Positions 11,472 through 23,010 are shown, numbered from the stretch's first letter. The stretch is DNA of 64,000 nt from Yponomeuta sedellus (GCA_934045075.1 OW203745.1:11494873-11558872), one strand, 5' to 3'. Notes: generated from the letters alone by a model not told the origin. Numbers and translations: made by a program.

Positions 11472-11700
11472 CTTTTTCTATCTATCCTTTTCAAATGTTT
11501 AAATTACGTCACACATTTTTCGATTTCCCTCATTTTTCATCACCACAACTTTACCCTTCGACCAGATCTGACTGTTTTACCTGCTTATCCGTTTTTATAC
11601 CGTTTTCCGTTTTATTATAAAATAATAATGCATATCTACAAATAAAGCAAGAGTTGAAGTCGTTCCAGTTTTTATTATTTGTAAAACATATACAACATTC
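11472..11700. repeat. Host repeat, uninterrupted paralogue of 46085-47245
   Basis: The order ctatctatccttttcaaat, cacatttttcgatttccc, gatctgactgttttacctgc, gttgaagtcgttccag recurs at 46110-47240, where it is interrupted by a LINE end and two Helitron-like copies. This copy therefore serves as the empty-site version. Its own class is unknown. Confidence 0.7.
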
Positions 11701-11844
11701 CAAGTTTAACGTGTATTTAGCAATAAGGGCGCTTTGGGAAACTGTAAGTTCATATAGTTGTTTTTTTAAATAAATAAATAAATAAGTGATAAAGTAGTCT
11801 GCGTCGCAAAGTCCTGGGTCGCAACTGTTTAGTAAACTTTATAA

Positions 11845-12270
11845 AAATTACACTATTTTTATTTTTAATGCACTAACCCGTGCTAAGGAACAAATTTAAA
11901 AACCTATTTAGAGGCCAAAAATTTCACCCATGCCGGGATTCGAACCCGCAACCTCTGGCTATCCGTACCAGCGCTCTACCAATTGAGCCAATGGGCGACT
12001 CACGGCATCAGTGAAATTTCGAACCTCTTTACAATATTCTCTGTATTACGTACAGGCAGCGACATCTGACTTAAGCAAATTGCATTACTTACAGCCCCGA
12101 CTTTGCAGTTAGGTTTAACATCGGAACGATATCAATGTACCCACATGATTACACTATTTTTATTTTTAATGCACTAACCCGTGCTAAGGAACAAATTTAA
12201 AAACCTATTTAGAGGCTAAAAATTTCACCCATGCCGGGATTCGAACCCGCAACCTCTGGCTATCCGTATC
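11845..12270 (-). mobile_element. SINE-T, minus strand, about 1.3 tandem units
   Basis: Two minus-oriented tRNA-like blocks 300 bases apart in head-to-tail order; the second is cut off inside the anticodon arm at about 12268. I saw no TSD. Confidence 0.7.
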
Positions 12271-12354
12271 GACGCGTTAAGAAGAAGGAGACACGGAAAA
12301 CTTACTGTTCCGGGTTCAATATTTTGTTCCTAACTTTTTTGGACAAATGTTTTT

Positions 12355-12480
12355 TACATACTTCTAGATTGATCGGGTGTAATCGCGATTATTTATTGGG
12401 TAAAACGTAATTACCTTATAAAAGTTTTATCTTATAAATAATCGCGATTACACCCGTTCAATATATAACTATATAAAAAA
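12355..12480. mobile_element. Short MITE with 22-bp inverted repeats
   Basis: gggtgtaatcgcgattattt at 12375 and its complement ending at 12455 form arms around a 37-base centre. The same ends (taatcgcgattattta, acgtaattacctta) recur at 39185-39265, 39825-39990 and 48255-48472, so this is a MITE family. Confidence 0.65.
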
Positions 12481-12912
12481 ACATTTGTCGAAAAAACGTA
12501 GGAACAAAATATAGAAACCTGAACCATCTCAAGCATGTCTAATTCAATTACACGCGGTTCTTTATCTGAATCTGCACTCTACACAGTTACAGGTGACTCT
12601 GCAACTAGCTATATTTATCGTCTCTATTTTGTTACAATATTTTTTAGATAAATAATAAACGCATAAAACAGGGGTAATATTTCAAACAGGTTGTCAACTT
12701 TCAGAGGCATGGAGTTCCGCCCTCTCCGGCAATGATGATGGATCACCGGAATTTTCCGTAATTTTCCGAACTGGATCCGGAATGGAGGCTGATTTAATTT
12801 ACGGTTCTGGGTGCACTCATTTGTTTGCTTTGTTTTTAACCCTCATTACAAGGCTATTATTTTTATGTAGCGTTTAGATAGATAGATAGAGAACACTTTA
12901 ATATAAAAAGTA
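12481..12912. other. Intergenic, nothing recognised
   Basis: No coding or repeat signal supported. Confidence 0.4.
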
Positions 12913-13104
12913 TAATCCTCTATAATATAAAAATTAATCCCTGATGTGTTGGTAAGCGCAAATCTCAAGAGCTGCTGAACCGATTTCGCTAATTTTTTTT
13001 TTTTAATATTCCTTGAAGTACGAGTATGGTTCTTACGGAGAGAAAAAAAATATAAAGAATCGACTGTTAGGCGGTACAAATTTCGCTGGGTCAGCTAGTT
13101 GTAC
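12913..13104 (+). mobile_element. Helitron-like non-autonomous element
   Basis: Contains the conserved order tgtgttggtaagcgcaaatc, gctgaaccgatttcgctaat, ttccttgaagtacgag, ggttcttacgg and ends in cgctgggtcagctagt. The same roughly 190-bp unit occurs at 23815, 40339, 46793 and 46981. It has no TIRs. Assignment to the Helitron/Helentron-derived short elements of insects is by resemblance. Confidence 0.65.
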
Positions 13105-13325
13105 ACAAAAATGGAAATTACACAGATATTTCTTAACTTAAGAGTACAAACGGCGGCCTTGTCACTAAAAGTGATCTTTTCCAGACATCCTTTGGATGAA
13201 CTGGACTAATACATTAGATAAGGAAGTAGATGTACAAAAAAACATAGAAAATGATAATTTCAGAGGTACATACATGCCTAAATAACGGTGTGAATAAATA
13301 AATTTAGAGACGGTAAAAAGTAATT

Positions 13326-13369
13326 TTTTTTGTCTCATTCAATTCAGACTAATTGAATGAGACAAAAAA
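13326..13369. repeat. Perfect 19-bp hairpin
   Basis: ttttttgtctcattcaatt at 13326-13344 is exactly complementary to 13351-13369 across a 6-base loop. It could be a minimal fold-back remnant. Confidence 0.7.
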
Positions 13370-13414
13370 TCTGGACTAACTAACTTATTAAAGCTTAACG
13401 AAAAATTTAAGTTA

Positions 13415-13575
13415 CACAAAGTAAAACAATTCCACCAAACTGCGATCCCCAACCCGCGTGCCCAGCGTGGGAATTATGTGCATTACCCCCCAATGATGGC
13501 ACAACCTTGCGCTATGGCGCTCATTAGTGGAGGGCTATGTCCAGCAGTGGACTAATATAGACTGAAGAAGAAGAA
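13415..13575 (+). mobile_element. Retroposon with RTE-type 3-prime end
   Basis: Ends in tatggcgctcattagtggagg, tatgtccagcagtggacta and a gaagaagaa tail. Its 5-prime part (actgcgatccccaacccg) matches 32165-32200, where the same tail follows. Probably a SINE that uses a LINE tail. Confidence 0.6.
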
Positions 13576-13737
13576 AACAAAACAAGTAATTACATCAAAA
13601 TGTGATAAAATCTCCTTAAGAACAAAGACTGAATGGTTTGATTAGATGAAGAGTCCACAGAAAATAAAAGGAACAATTTCGAAATTTCCATGTGCAGGAA
13701 AAAACAGAATTTAAATTTTAAATTATAAAAAATAACA

Positions 13738-14068
13738 AACACTTTTCCAAAAACCTATTTCTAGGCTAAAATTCCACCCATGCCGGGATTCGAACTTGCG
13801 ACCTCTGGCTATCCGTGCCAGTGCTCTTCCAACTGAGCTAATGGGTGACTCACCGGAATCAGTGAAATTTCGAACCTCTTCAATACCCTCTGTATTACGT
13901 ACAGGCAGATACGATTGGCTAAAATAATTTGCATCACTAGCAGCCCCGAGTACCTACTTTGCAGTTAGGTTTTTGTATCGGAATGATTTATTTTAGCCTC
14001 TAAATAGGTTTTTTAAAATTATCCTTAGCACGGGTCAGTGCATTAAAAAAGGAATATAACACTTTTCC
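13738..14068 (+). mobile_element. SINE-T with 5-prime inversion and 11-bp TSD
   Basis: The minus-oriented part at 13749-13990 includes the tRNA-like block. The direct 3-prime end at 13991-14057 (cctctaaataggttttt, agcacggg, gcattaaaaaa) follows. Flanked by aacacttttcc at 13738-13748 and 14058-14068. Confidence 0.8.
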
Positions 14069-14180
14069 TTCAGCATCTCTCCATCGTAGGTTGTCTGGAA
14101 GAAATTGCTCTAAGCAATTAGGCCGCCAATTGTATTGTATCTTTGTAATTATTTTTTGTTTGTTTTTTCCTGGAGTACAA
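14060..14180 (+). mobile_element. LINE 3-prime UTR repeat (GCCGCCAATTGTA family)
   Basis: cagcatctctccatcgtagg, ttgtctggaag, taggccgccaattgtatt, then ttttttcctggagtacaa. The same module occurs at 23365, 26155, 31109, 33905, 36675, 51020, 54055, 59680 and 63245, often followed by aataaagaatattctta. At 62830-63310 it follows a LINE C-terminus, so it is probably that LINE's 3-prime UTR. Confidence 0.6.
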
Positions 14181-14194
14181 CAATGACAACAACA

Positions 14195-14525
14195 GCAGGC
14201 AACAACAGGCGCGGTAAGGTACGGGATGGGTGAGCGTCCCGTGTCTACCGCTAGTGGAATTTTTCCGAGCGCTTCCGTGCTTCGCAAGGCACGTTAATCC
14301 GTTGGTGCCGGCTGTCATATAATGGCAGTCGTAAAGCCATGTCAGAGGCCTTATGGGCGGCTTGATAACTTCTACAGTAAGGCGCGCCACTGTCTTACAA
14401 TCCTCCACCAACCCGGACTTGGCCCCCGGAGTGGATTATGGCCTAACCTTCTTGCGATGTAGGAAGAGACCCATGCCCCAGCAGTGGGGACTTATAAGGG
14501 TTGATAACGATGATAACGATCTTAG
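14195..14525 (+). mobile_element. SINE-A, head-truncated
   Basis: Starts in the 5S-like block (aggcgcggtaaggta, gggtgagcgtcccgtg) and runs to the tail gacttataagggttgataacgatgataac. The gataac-type tail iterations are at the 3-prime end as in a retroposon. Confidence 0.8.
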
Positions 14526-14689
14526 CAAATATATTTTAAAATGTGTGTAGAAAACAACACAAATGTGTAAAGAATAACACAAATTCCATTAGCAGCATCA
14601 ACCTGGTCACCTTATATGAGTCAAAATGTTTAATTTGGGACTCGCCTACTTATCGGTTAATATAGTTATAAAATTTGTGAAATGGGTCA

Positions 14690-14960
14690 ACCACGGGGGC
14701 CAAGTTCGCTTTGGCGGAGGATTGTAAGACAGTAGCGGGTCTTAATGTCTGAAGCTGCCCATAAGGCCTCTGACATGGCTTAACGACTGCCATTACATTA
14801 CAGCCGGCACCAACGTCTTACCGTTCCTGCGCAGCACGTAGGCGCTCGAAAAAATGCCACTAGCGGTAGTCATGGGACAGTCACCCATCCTGCATCTGAC
14901 CGCGCATGTTGTTTAACTCAAGTCATTGATTCCAATCACTCGGTCCATTAACGTGTGATT
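14690..14960 (-). mobile_element. SINE-A, minus strand, tail-truncated
   Basis: Begins at ccacgggggccaagttcg and ends in the head region (gattccaatcactcggtcc). A 15-20 bp piece of the head (gtgattgattcc) is iterated just downstream. Confidence 0.7.
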
Positions 14961-14989
14961 GATTCCAACACAAGTGATTGATTCCAATA

Positions 14990-15534
14990 ACCAAGACAGC
15001 TATCTTATTAATAGTTGTTAAATCATTAACTACAAGCCTACACCATAAAAAACAATGTACGTTATGTAAAAGAAACAATTAATCTAGTGTAAGTGAATAA
15101 ATAATCTCATATCTATGGGATAACTTTATTTTAAGTTTAATAATGTTTCTTAAAAAAAACTTTAACTGATCAGTAGGTTTTTCTTAAAATGTATTTGCGT
15201 ACCCTGACTTACTGATATTTGATTAAGTTAACATTTACATTACATTTCATTATCGTGTTTTAGCAAGTAAACATTATTATTCTCAACAAAAACACGACAA
15301 TTTGACCAGAAGTCGACTTATAGAAACCCTAGCGTAAAGTAAACAGGTATTCTGGATATTTCTACACAGTGGTCGCCCTCCAAAAACATCCCTCAATATT
15401 AACAACTGTGCCCGAGATACCCTCTACATTAGCATAGCTCAATGCTGATTTAAAATTAAAATAACCTCTGCGCCTACTGCCGTACAGTTCGCCCTAATTT
15501 GGTCTCTTCCTATCTGAGCAAAGAACATGTGTCC
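14990..15534. other. AT-rich intergenic stretch
   Basis: Nothing recognised. Confidence 0.45.
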
Positions 15535-17300
15535 TTCACTTTTGGAGAAAAAACTTGAAGGTTGCACAAATTATGTATGTGTACTCGATATTGTACATTA
15601 TTATCGAAAATAATTTTATTTTTTTATTTTTCTGTCAAGCACTTGAGTAATATTATTGTTATTAGAATGTTGTCACTTATAATTAAGATCTAGCTGCAGG
15701 TATTTAACGAATTAGTTATGCATGCTGTGTTTATCCATAATTAGTTTTACATCTAGTTCAAGATATCTTCATAAACGTGATTGTCATGTATGAATGAATA
15801 TACTGTTGATGAACCCAAATAAGCCAATAAATAATACTATAAAATTAAGAAGCTTAAATTTCTCTTTCTCGAATGTTAGGTTCTACCTATTTGTGAATTT
15901 ACGAATATATGTACAAAAAGTTTATTGACAAAGAGCCAGCTAAATAGAATCACAGCAAGATCAAGTGCTTGAATTTTGCACAAATTATATGTATTGTTCG
16001 TTATTATCGAAAAAATATATTTAATAATTTTTCTGTCAAGTACTTGAGTAAATTTAATGTTATTAGACTGTTGTCACTTATAATTAAGATCTAGCTGAAG
16101 GTATTTAACAAATTGGTTATGCATGCTGTGTTTATCCATAATAGTTTTACATTTAGTTCAAGATATCTTCATATACGTGACTATCACGTATGAATGAATA
16201 TACTGTTGATTAACCCAAATAAGTAAATAAATAATAAAATAAAATTAAGAAGCTTAAATTTCTCTTTCTCGAATGTTAGGTTCTACCTATTTGTGAATTT
16301 ACGAATATACGAGTATGTACAAAAAGTTTTTTTTTACAAAGAGCCAGCCAAATAGTATCACAGCAAGATCAAGTGCTTGAAGTTTGCACAAATTATATGT
16401 ACTGTTCGTTATGATCGAAAAAATATATTTAATATTTTTTCTGTCAAGCACTTGATATTATTGTCAATATTAATAACAACATTGTAATATTATTGTTATT
16501 AGACTGTTGTCACTTACAATTAAGATCTATCTGTAGGTATTTAACAAATTGGTTATGCATGCTGTGTTTATCCATAATAGTTTTACATTTAGTTCAAGAT
16601 ATCTTCATATACGTGACTCTCACGTATGAATTTATATACTGTTGATTAACCCAAATAAGTAAATAAATAATAAAATAAAATTAAAAAGCTTAAATTTCTC
16701 TTTCTCGAATGTTAGGTTCTACCTATTTGTGAATTTACGAATGTATGTACAAAAAGATTTTTGACAAAGAGCCAGCCAAATAGTATCACAGCAAGATCAA
16801 ATGCTTGAAGTTTGCACAAATTATATGTACTGTTCGTTATTATCGAAAAAATATATTTAATATTTTTCTGTCAAGCACTTGAGTAATATTATTGTTATTA
16901 GACTGTTGTAACTTATAATTAAGATCTAGCTGTAGGTATTTAACAAATTGGTTATGCATGCTGTGTTTATCCATAATAGTTTTACATTTAGTTCAAGATA
17001 TCTTCATAAACGTGATTATCACGTATGAATGAATATACTGTTGAACCCAAATAAGTAAATAAATAATAAAATAAAATTACGAAGCTTAAATTTCTCTTTC
17101 TCGAATGTTAGGTTCTACCTATTTGTTAATTTACGAATATACGAGTATGTACAAAAAGTTTTTTTTTACAAAGAGCCAGCCAAATAGTATCACAGCAAGA
17201 TCAAGTGCTTGAAGTTTGCACAAATTTTGTATATGTACTGTACGTTATTATCGGAAAAATATATTTTTCTCAAGCACTTGAGTAATATTATAAATATACC
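15535..17300. repeat. Satellite-like array of 396-436-bp units
   Basis: The marker tctctttctcgaatgttagg occurs at 15861, 16261, 16697 and 17093, giving periods of 400, 436 and 396 bp. Units also share atgcatgctgtgtttatcc and tcacagcaagatcaa. The array begins and ends inside units (gcacaaattatgtatgtgta at about 15570 and gcacaaattttgtatatgta at about 17218). There are roughly 4.3 units, non-coding and strongly AT-rich. Confidence 0.85.
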
Positions 17301-17502
17301 TAAAGTACTTCAAGTTCGACTAAAACTTTTAAAAAACCTCCATTAATTTGTTCAGGATCTTATTTTGAGATACTGACATGTTGTCTATGTGACCTGAGAA
17401 GTTTACTCTTAAAAAACAATTTCTCAAATCGATTTACCCGTCTTCGAGTCCTCGGGTAACATGCATAAAAATCAAATGATCAATTGTGAACCTTTCTTTG
17501 AC

Positions 17503-17628
17503 GTCAAGTACTTCATTCACTCATTAGCTCAGTTGGAAGAGCTGGCACGGATAACCAGAGGTCGTGGGTTCGAATCCCGACATGGGTGGAATTTTTAGCC
17601 TCTAAATAGGTTTTTTAAAGTCAAGTAC
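17503..17628 (+). mobile_element. SINE-T, minimal tRNA-like copy, 9-bp TSD
   Basis: 108 bases with box A-like ttagctcagttggaagag, box B ggttcgaatcc and the following tttttagcctctaaatagg, flanked by gtcaagtac at 17503-17511 and 17620-17628. It lacks the usual 3-prime tail (agcacggg...gcattaaaaa). Not a functional tRNA: acceptor pairing is poor. Confidence 0.7.
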
Positions 17629-17995
17629 CTACTTATATCTAGAAATACATTCCTTTTGTCACCAATACAATATATAATGCACTACACTTAATTATATACC
17701 AGTTTATTTCCCCTAATATGTGACATTTGTTCCCTAACTCACAGCATAATCAAATAAATCCCAAATGACGGTGTCAGGAGCAGCCCTCGAACGGTTGTAA
17801 CAATTCGTGCAAGGGGGGACTCCCCTTTCCTTAATTTATTAATCTAAGCCTCAAAATAGCATGTTTTACCCTATTTGTTACATGTGTGACTGAACAAATA
17901 TGTTAAGAGACCTCATTAGGAGAGGATAAATGAGAAACATGATTGGAAATTTCCGGCACAAATTTTAAGAACAAATCATGTTACATATCGTTAAT

Positions 17996-18240
17996 CGTTC
18001 ATTATCAACCCTTGTATGTCCCCACTGCTGGGGCACGGGTCTCTTCCTGCATTGCAGGAAAGTTAGGCCATACTGCACCACGGGGGCCAAGTCCGAGTTG
18101 GTGGAGGATTGTGAGACAGTGGCGGGCCTTACTGTCGAAAGTTATCAAGCCGCCCATAAGGCCCCTGACATGGCTTAACGACTGTCTTTATATGACAGCC
18201 GACACCAACGGCTTAAAGTGCCTTGCGAAGCACGGATATG
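17996..18240 (-). mobile_element. SINE-A, head-truncated, minus strand
   Basis: Runs from the tail (tatcaacccttgtatgtccc) to cttgcgaagcacgga, then stops before the 5S-like block. Confidence 0.8.
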
Positions 18241-19034
18241 TACATATAAATGTGAATTATTAATATTCTGTTCGATTTCGATTCATTGGATGGTGTAAAA
18301 GCTGCAAGTATCGAAAGTGAAATAAACTAAACAGATTTTCCAACGTCTACGTAACTAGAGCTACTTAAAAAAAAGTAGCGTTGTACGTCTACGTAACTAT
18401 AGTTAATTCGCGGACTGCCGTCAGTAAAATCGATTTTTTTGAATGAAAACTTTCAAATAACTTCTCGAATCGGCTGTTACAATAATCTGTGGTAAATTAT
18501 TCGTTCAATTGATGCTTGATTTCATAGCCAAGTCTCCGAATAAAAAAAAAGCTTCGGTGTCAAAACAAAATCAGTTCGTATCTATTACGTGAGGTGACTT
18601 CAATCTGCTTTTAAAATGTAAGTTTTCATTATTTTTCAATTTATTATATATCAAAATAATTGTAAGGATTTGCACTTTATGATTAGATACAAAAAAACTG
18701 AATTGTGTTACATACAACGACAGATTGACATTTTCAATTACCGCCGCGTCACGCCATGTTTCCACAATTGATTTCATTTATACTATTGAATTTCACTATA
18801 AAATGTTACTTGGAGCCGTAATTTATACTTTATCTGTTAGTGCATTTCATAAGCTATTCGGAAGTATACTTTATTTTGTGGTAGCTGCAGCAGTTCTATA
18901 GTTATTACAGTTTTTCTAACAATGGTACTGTGCAAAAATGTGCAAAAATGTCACAAATATGTAATTCGCGAGTGCGGACGGTTAAGGCTTCCGTGGCCGC
19001 GCGACCCGGACTTTTAAGTGGTGGACACTCCATA
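18241..19034. other. Intergenic, nothing recognised
   Basis: Contains a short direct repeat (acgtctacgtaacta at about 18345 and 18388). Otherwise nothing supported. Confidence 0.4.
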
Positions 19035-19275
19035 CTATCAGGCTAAGAATGGCCTGTTTTTATGTAGCCTATAAACGGTCCACCGTAGGGCACAGGCTTC
19101 TCTCAGAGAATGTTATTGAGGTTATATTGGCTTCATTACCACGCGTACCCACTGTGGATTGGCAACTTTAACTGCTGAGGTATTTAAGCACCATAGACAC
19201 TTGTGTTTCCTCACAACGTTTTCCTCCACGTTAGCGAGTGCTATTGGTACTGTAACTTCGCAAATTCCTAATGTA
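19035..19275 (-). mobile_element. Degenerate lepidopteran SINE (SINE-L)
   Basis: Shares cgtacccactgtggattgg, gtgtttcctcacaacgttttcc and the following gcgagtgctattggtac with 25460-25690 and 35758-35940. The tRNA-like head is missing here. Confidence 0.5.
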
Positions 19276-20020
19276 ATCTAAGCGCGATTAGACCTAAGGT
19301 CTAATCGCGATAATTGTTGTTTAAACTTTTCTTAGTTTTTTTTTATTTAATTAATTACCTACTTATTTAAGTAAGGAGAGCTATTATGGGTCCATCTGTA
19401 GAAGCAGATCGAGCCATAATTATCTTCGGCTGCGACCGTTTGGAGTAAGGTGTCTGCGATACTTTGCGCTGAGTGGTCGCATTTGGTTGTATGTGGCTTG
19501 ATGTGTTTTGGCGCTCGTCCATATTCTAACATGCTGTCATCACACGTTAAAGGATATGTAACTAGCTTTCGTCATGATATTTTTACATGTTATGTTACTT
19601 ATCTGTTGTGTAATGCTATAAATAAAATAAAAATAAAATATTTCTATTGCGTATCGCCATCTTGCCTTACCTACTGAAGTAAAGTGAGATGACGCTATTT
19701 TATAGGAAAATGAATCGCGGTAAAGTGCACTAGATAGTGTGAACAGAATTTAAAAAGAGAAACTAACGAACATGCATAGCAGCGTTATTAAAAGTATGTT
19801 TAGGTCGTAAAAATACAAATTAAGACACGAAAACAATTTTACGTGCAATATATTTTTACTAAGCCTCACGTAGTCATTATTGAATTTGCAAAGTGAAAAT
19901 GGAAATTTTAAGTTTGGCCTCTTTGCATTATAAACGCCATGCCTTAGGCTATAAATCGTAGCAACAGAATATAAATGCACAGAAAGTTGATCTTGCAATG
20001 GATTTTTCGCGGAACAAAAC
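19276..20020. other. AT-rich intergenic stretch
   Basis: A short palindrome (cgcgattagacctaaggtctaatcgcg, at about 19283-19310) resembles two ends of the TAATCGCGATT MITE family brought together. Nothing else recognised. Confidence 0.4.
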
Positions 20021-21370
20021 AGTTTCATACATTTTTAAAAACCTATTTAGAGGCTAAAAATTTCACCCATGCCGGGATTCGAACCCGCAACCTCTGGCTA
20101 TCCGTACCAGCGCTCTACCAAATGAGCCAATGGGCGACTCACGGCATCAGTGAAATTTCGAACCTCTTTACAATATTCTCTGTATTACGTACAGGCAGCG
20201 ACATCTGACTTAAGCAAATTGCATTACTTACAGCCCCGACTACCTACTTTGCAGTTAGGTTTAACATCGGAACGATATCACTGTACCCACATGATTACAC
20301 TATTTTTATTTTTAATGCACTAACCCGTGCTAAGGAACAAATTTAAAAACCTATTTAGAGGCTAAAAATTTCACCCATGCCGGGATTCGAACCCGCAACC
20401 TCTGGCTATCCGTACCAGCGCTCTACCAAATGAGCCAATGGGCGACTCACGGCATCAGTGAAATTTCGAACCTCTTTACAATATTCTCTGTATTACGTAC
20501 AGGCAGCGACATCTGACTTAAGCAAATTGCATTACTTACAGCCCCGACTACCTACTTTGCAGTTAGGTTTAACATCGGAACGATATCACTGTACCCACAT
20601 GATTACACTATTTTTATTTTTAATGCACTAACCCGTGCTAAGGAACAAATTTAAAAACCTATTTAGAGGCTAAAAATTTCACCCATGCCGGGATTCGAAC
20701 CCGCAACCTCTGGCTATCCGTACCAGCGCTCTACCAAATGAGCCAATGGGCGACTCACGGCATCAGTTCCGATGTTAAACCTAACTGCAAAGTAGGTAGT
20801 CGGGGCTGTAAGTAATGCAATTTGCTTAAGTCAGATGTCGCTGCCTGTACGTAATACAGAGAATATTGTAAAGAGGTTCGAAATTTCACTGATGCCGTGA
20901 GTCGCCCATTGGCTCATTTGGTAGAGCGCTGGTACGGATAGCCAGAGGTTGCGGGTTCGAATCCCGGCATGGGTGAAATTTTTAGCCTCTAAATAGGTTT
21001 TTAAATTTGTTCCTTAGCACGGGTTAGTGCATTAAAAATAAAAATAGTGTAATCATGTGGGTACAGTGATATCGTTCCGATGTTAAACCTAACTGCAAAG
21101 TAGGTAGTCGGGGCTGTAAGTAATGCAATTTGCTTAAGTCAGATGTCGCTGCCTGTACGTAATACAGAGAATATTGTAAAGAGGTTCGAAATTTCACTGA
21201 TGCCGTGAGTCGCCCATTGGCTCATTTGGTAGAGCGCTGGTACGGATAGCCAGAGGTTGCGGGTTCGAATCCCGGCATGGGTGAAATTTTTAGCCTCTAA
21301 ATAGGTTTTTAAATTTGTTCCTTAGCACGGGTTAGTGCATTAAAAATAAAAATAGTGTAGTTTCATACAT
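20021..21370 (+). mobile_element. SINE-T multimer inserted as one unit, 12-bp TSD
   Basis: Three minus-oriented units (20033-20767; period about 308 bp) are followed by plus-oriented sequence holding two tRNA-like blocks (20768-21358). All five carry the same variant in the D-arm (ggctcatttggtagag instead of ggctcaattggtagag), so they amplified together. The block is flanked by agtttcatacat at 20021-20032 and 21359-21370, and the right end is the family's usual 3-prime end. This fits one retrotransposed tandem transcript with a 5-prime inversion. Each unit has box A-like and box B (ggttcgaatcc) sequences. None is a plausible functional tRNA, since C precedes the potential anticodon GGA. Confidence 0.85.
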
Positions 21371-21462
21371 ACTAGAAAGCTCAAGATCGCCCAATGAGCA
21401 ATGATAGCAGTTTCACTGTGTCATCGAATCAAGAATGAGTGAGTAACTCGAGCACTTCACTA

Positions 21463-21750
21463 GTCGAACTGAGTGATTGGAATCAATCATCTTGAGTTGA
21501 GCAACAACAGGCACATTCGGGTGCAGGTGGCACTGCTAGTTGCATTTTTCCGAGCGCCGCCGTGCTTCGCAAGGCCTGTTAGTGCCGGCTGTCATGTAAT
21601 GGCAGTCGTTAAGCCATTTCAGAGGCCTTGTGGGCGACTCGATATCTTCAGATAGTAAGGCCTGCCACGGACTTACATCCCTCCACCAACCCGAACTAGG
21701 CCGCCGTGGCGGAGCATGGCCTAAACTTCCTGCGATGCAAGGTTAAAAAA
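21463..21750 (+). mobile_element. SINE-A, internally shortened
   Basis: Head region (actgagtgattggaatcaatc) and most of the body to cctgcgatgcaagg. Part of the 5S-like block is deleted and the tail is missing. Confidence 0.7.
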
Positions 21751-21759
21751 AGTTCTGAC

Positions 21760-21940
21760 CTAGCGACCGTGGACCGGCGAGCGACGCAGCGTAAGTAGAC
21801 CCCCTAGAAATGGTCGGTCGAGCTGGTCACGGTGGCAGGGAGGCACTGGGTGCTCAAGACCTGAAAGCTTGGAAAACCATGAGTGCCAGGGTCCTGCAAT
21901 GGGGTCAATTGGCTGGTGACGATGATAAAGCACTTTATTT
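21760..21940 (+). other. Possible LINE fragment
   Basis: Locally GC-rich, with tggccggcgag-like composition unlike the surroundings, followed by a gatgataaa tail. It resembles a LINE 3-prime end, but I cannot place it in a family. Confidence 0.25.
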
Positions 21941-22257
21941 ATTCATTTAATTTATTCATTTATAATGTTGTAAAAAAAAAACACATCTTCTTCGTTTACT
22001 GCTCCATTAAACCGTTGCTGATTTGATTCGGATATTATACTATAATTATGTAATAATTTGAAATTGTTACTTATCAAATTGTTGTAAGGAAATCCGGATA
22101 CCTTTTTCTAGCTTTCAGCTTCAGATACAAAATATATTTTTTTTCATAAGCAATAGGTATTTAATCTACTTAAACTAGAGGTTTAGTTTTAAACGATTCG
22201 TACTCACTTTATTAGAACTGTATTGTAGTCATTTCACCACAACTCGAAATGATGATG

Positions 22258-22645
22258 TGGAAGCGCTCGTGGCCTAGCGGAAGCGCCCGTGACCTAGTCG
22301 AACCTAGTAATAGAAATCAATCACTTGAATTAAGCAGCCAGGCGCGGTAAGGTGCAGGATGGGTGACCGTCCTGTGACTACCGCTAGTGGCATTTTTCCT
22401 AGCGCTTCCGTGCTTTGCAAGGCACGTGAAGCCGTTGGTGCCGGCTGTCATGTAATGGCAGTCGTTAAGCCATGTCAGATTTCTCATGGGCGGCTTGATA
22501 ACTTCTGACAGTAAGACTCGCCGCTGTCTTACAAACCTCCACTAACCCCGATTTGGCCCCCGTGGTGATGTATGCCCTAACCTTCTTACGAAGCAGGAAG
22601 AGAAGAGTGGGGACATACAAGGGTTGATATCGATTTGTTTGGAGT
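22258..22645 (+). mobile_element. SINE-A with duplicated head
   Basis: The first 25 bases of the head appear twice in tandem (gaagcgctcgtggcctag, then gaagcgcccgtgacctag). The body then runs to the tail gtggggacatacaagggttgata. Confidence 0.8.
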
Positions 22646-22924
22646 AATTTTCTATACATTATTTAAAAATTATATCTAATTTTAAAAAATCCAACCCGAC
22701 TTAAATATACACAGACCTGCAAAAATAAGTACCACAGTTTTAATTTGGTTTTGTCCCAAACTACGCAAAAAAATTGTTTTTTTTCAGCCATGTCTTATAA
22801 GAATGCCACTTACTATCGAGATGTAATATACAAAATTATACTTTATTTCAAGTCCTTTTTATCTCGAAAGAATATTTTGAGCAATTAAAAGTTATTGAAA
22901 TTTAAAAAGTGTGATAGTTTTGCA

Positions 22925-23010
22925 GGCAGTGCTAGGGCACGGGTCTCTTTCTGCATCGCATATACTCCATATTCCACCACGGGGGCCAAGTCCGAGTTGG
23001 TGTCGTATAA
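22925..23010 (-). mobile_element. SINE-A tail fragment
   Basis: ggcacgggtctctttctgc and ccaccacgggggccaagtcc identify the tail-proximal part on the minus strand. Confidence 0.65.

Noticed and set aside
20897..20975. tRNA genes
   Set aside because: Box A and B sequences and a foldable anticodon arm are present, but the base before the potential anticodon is C, the acceptor stem pairs poorly, and all copies belong to a dispersed SINE family.
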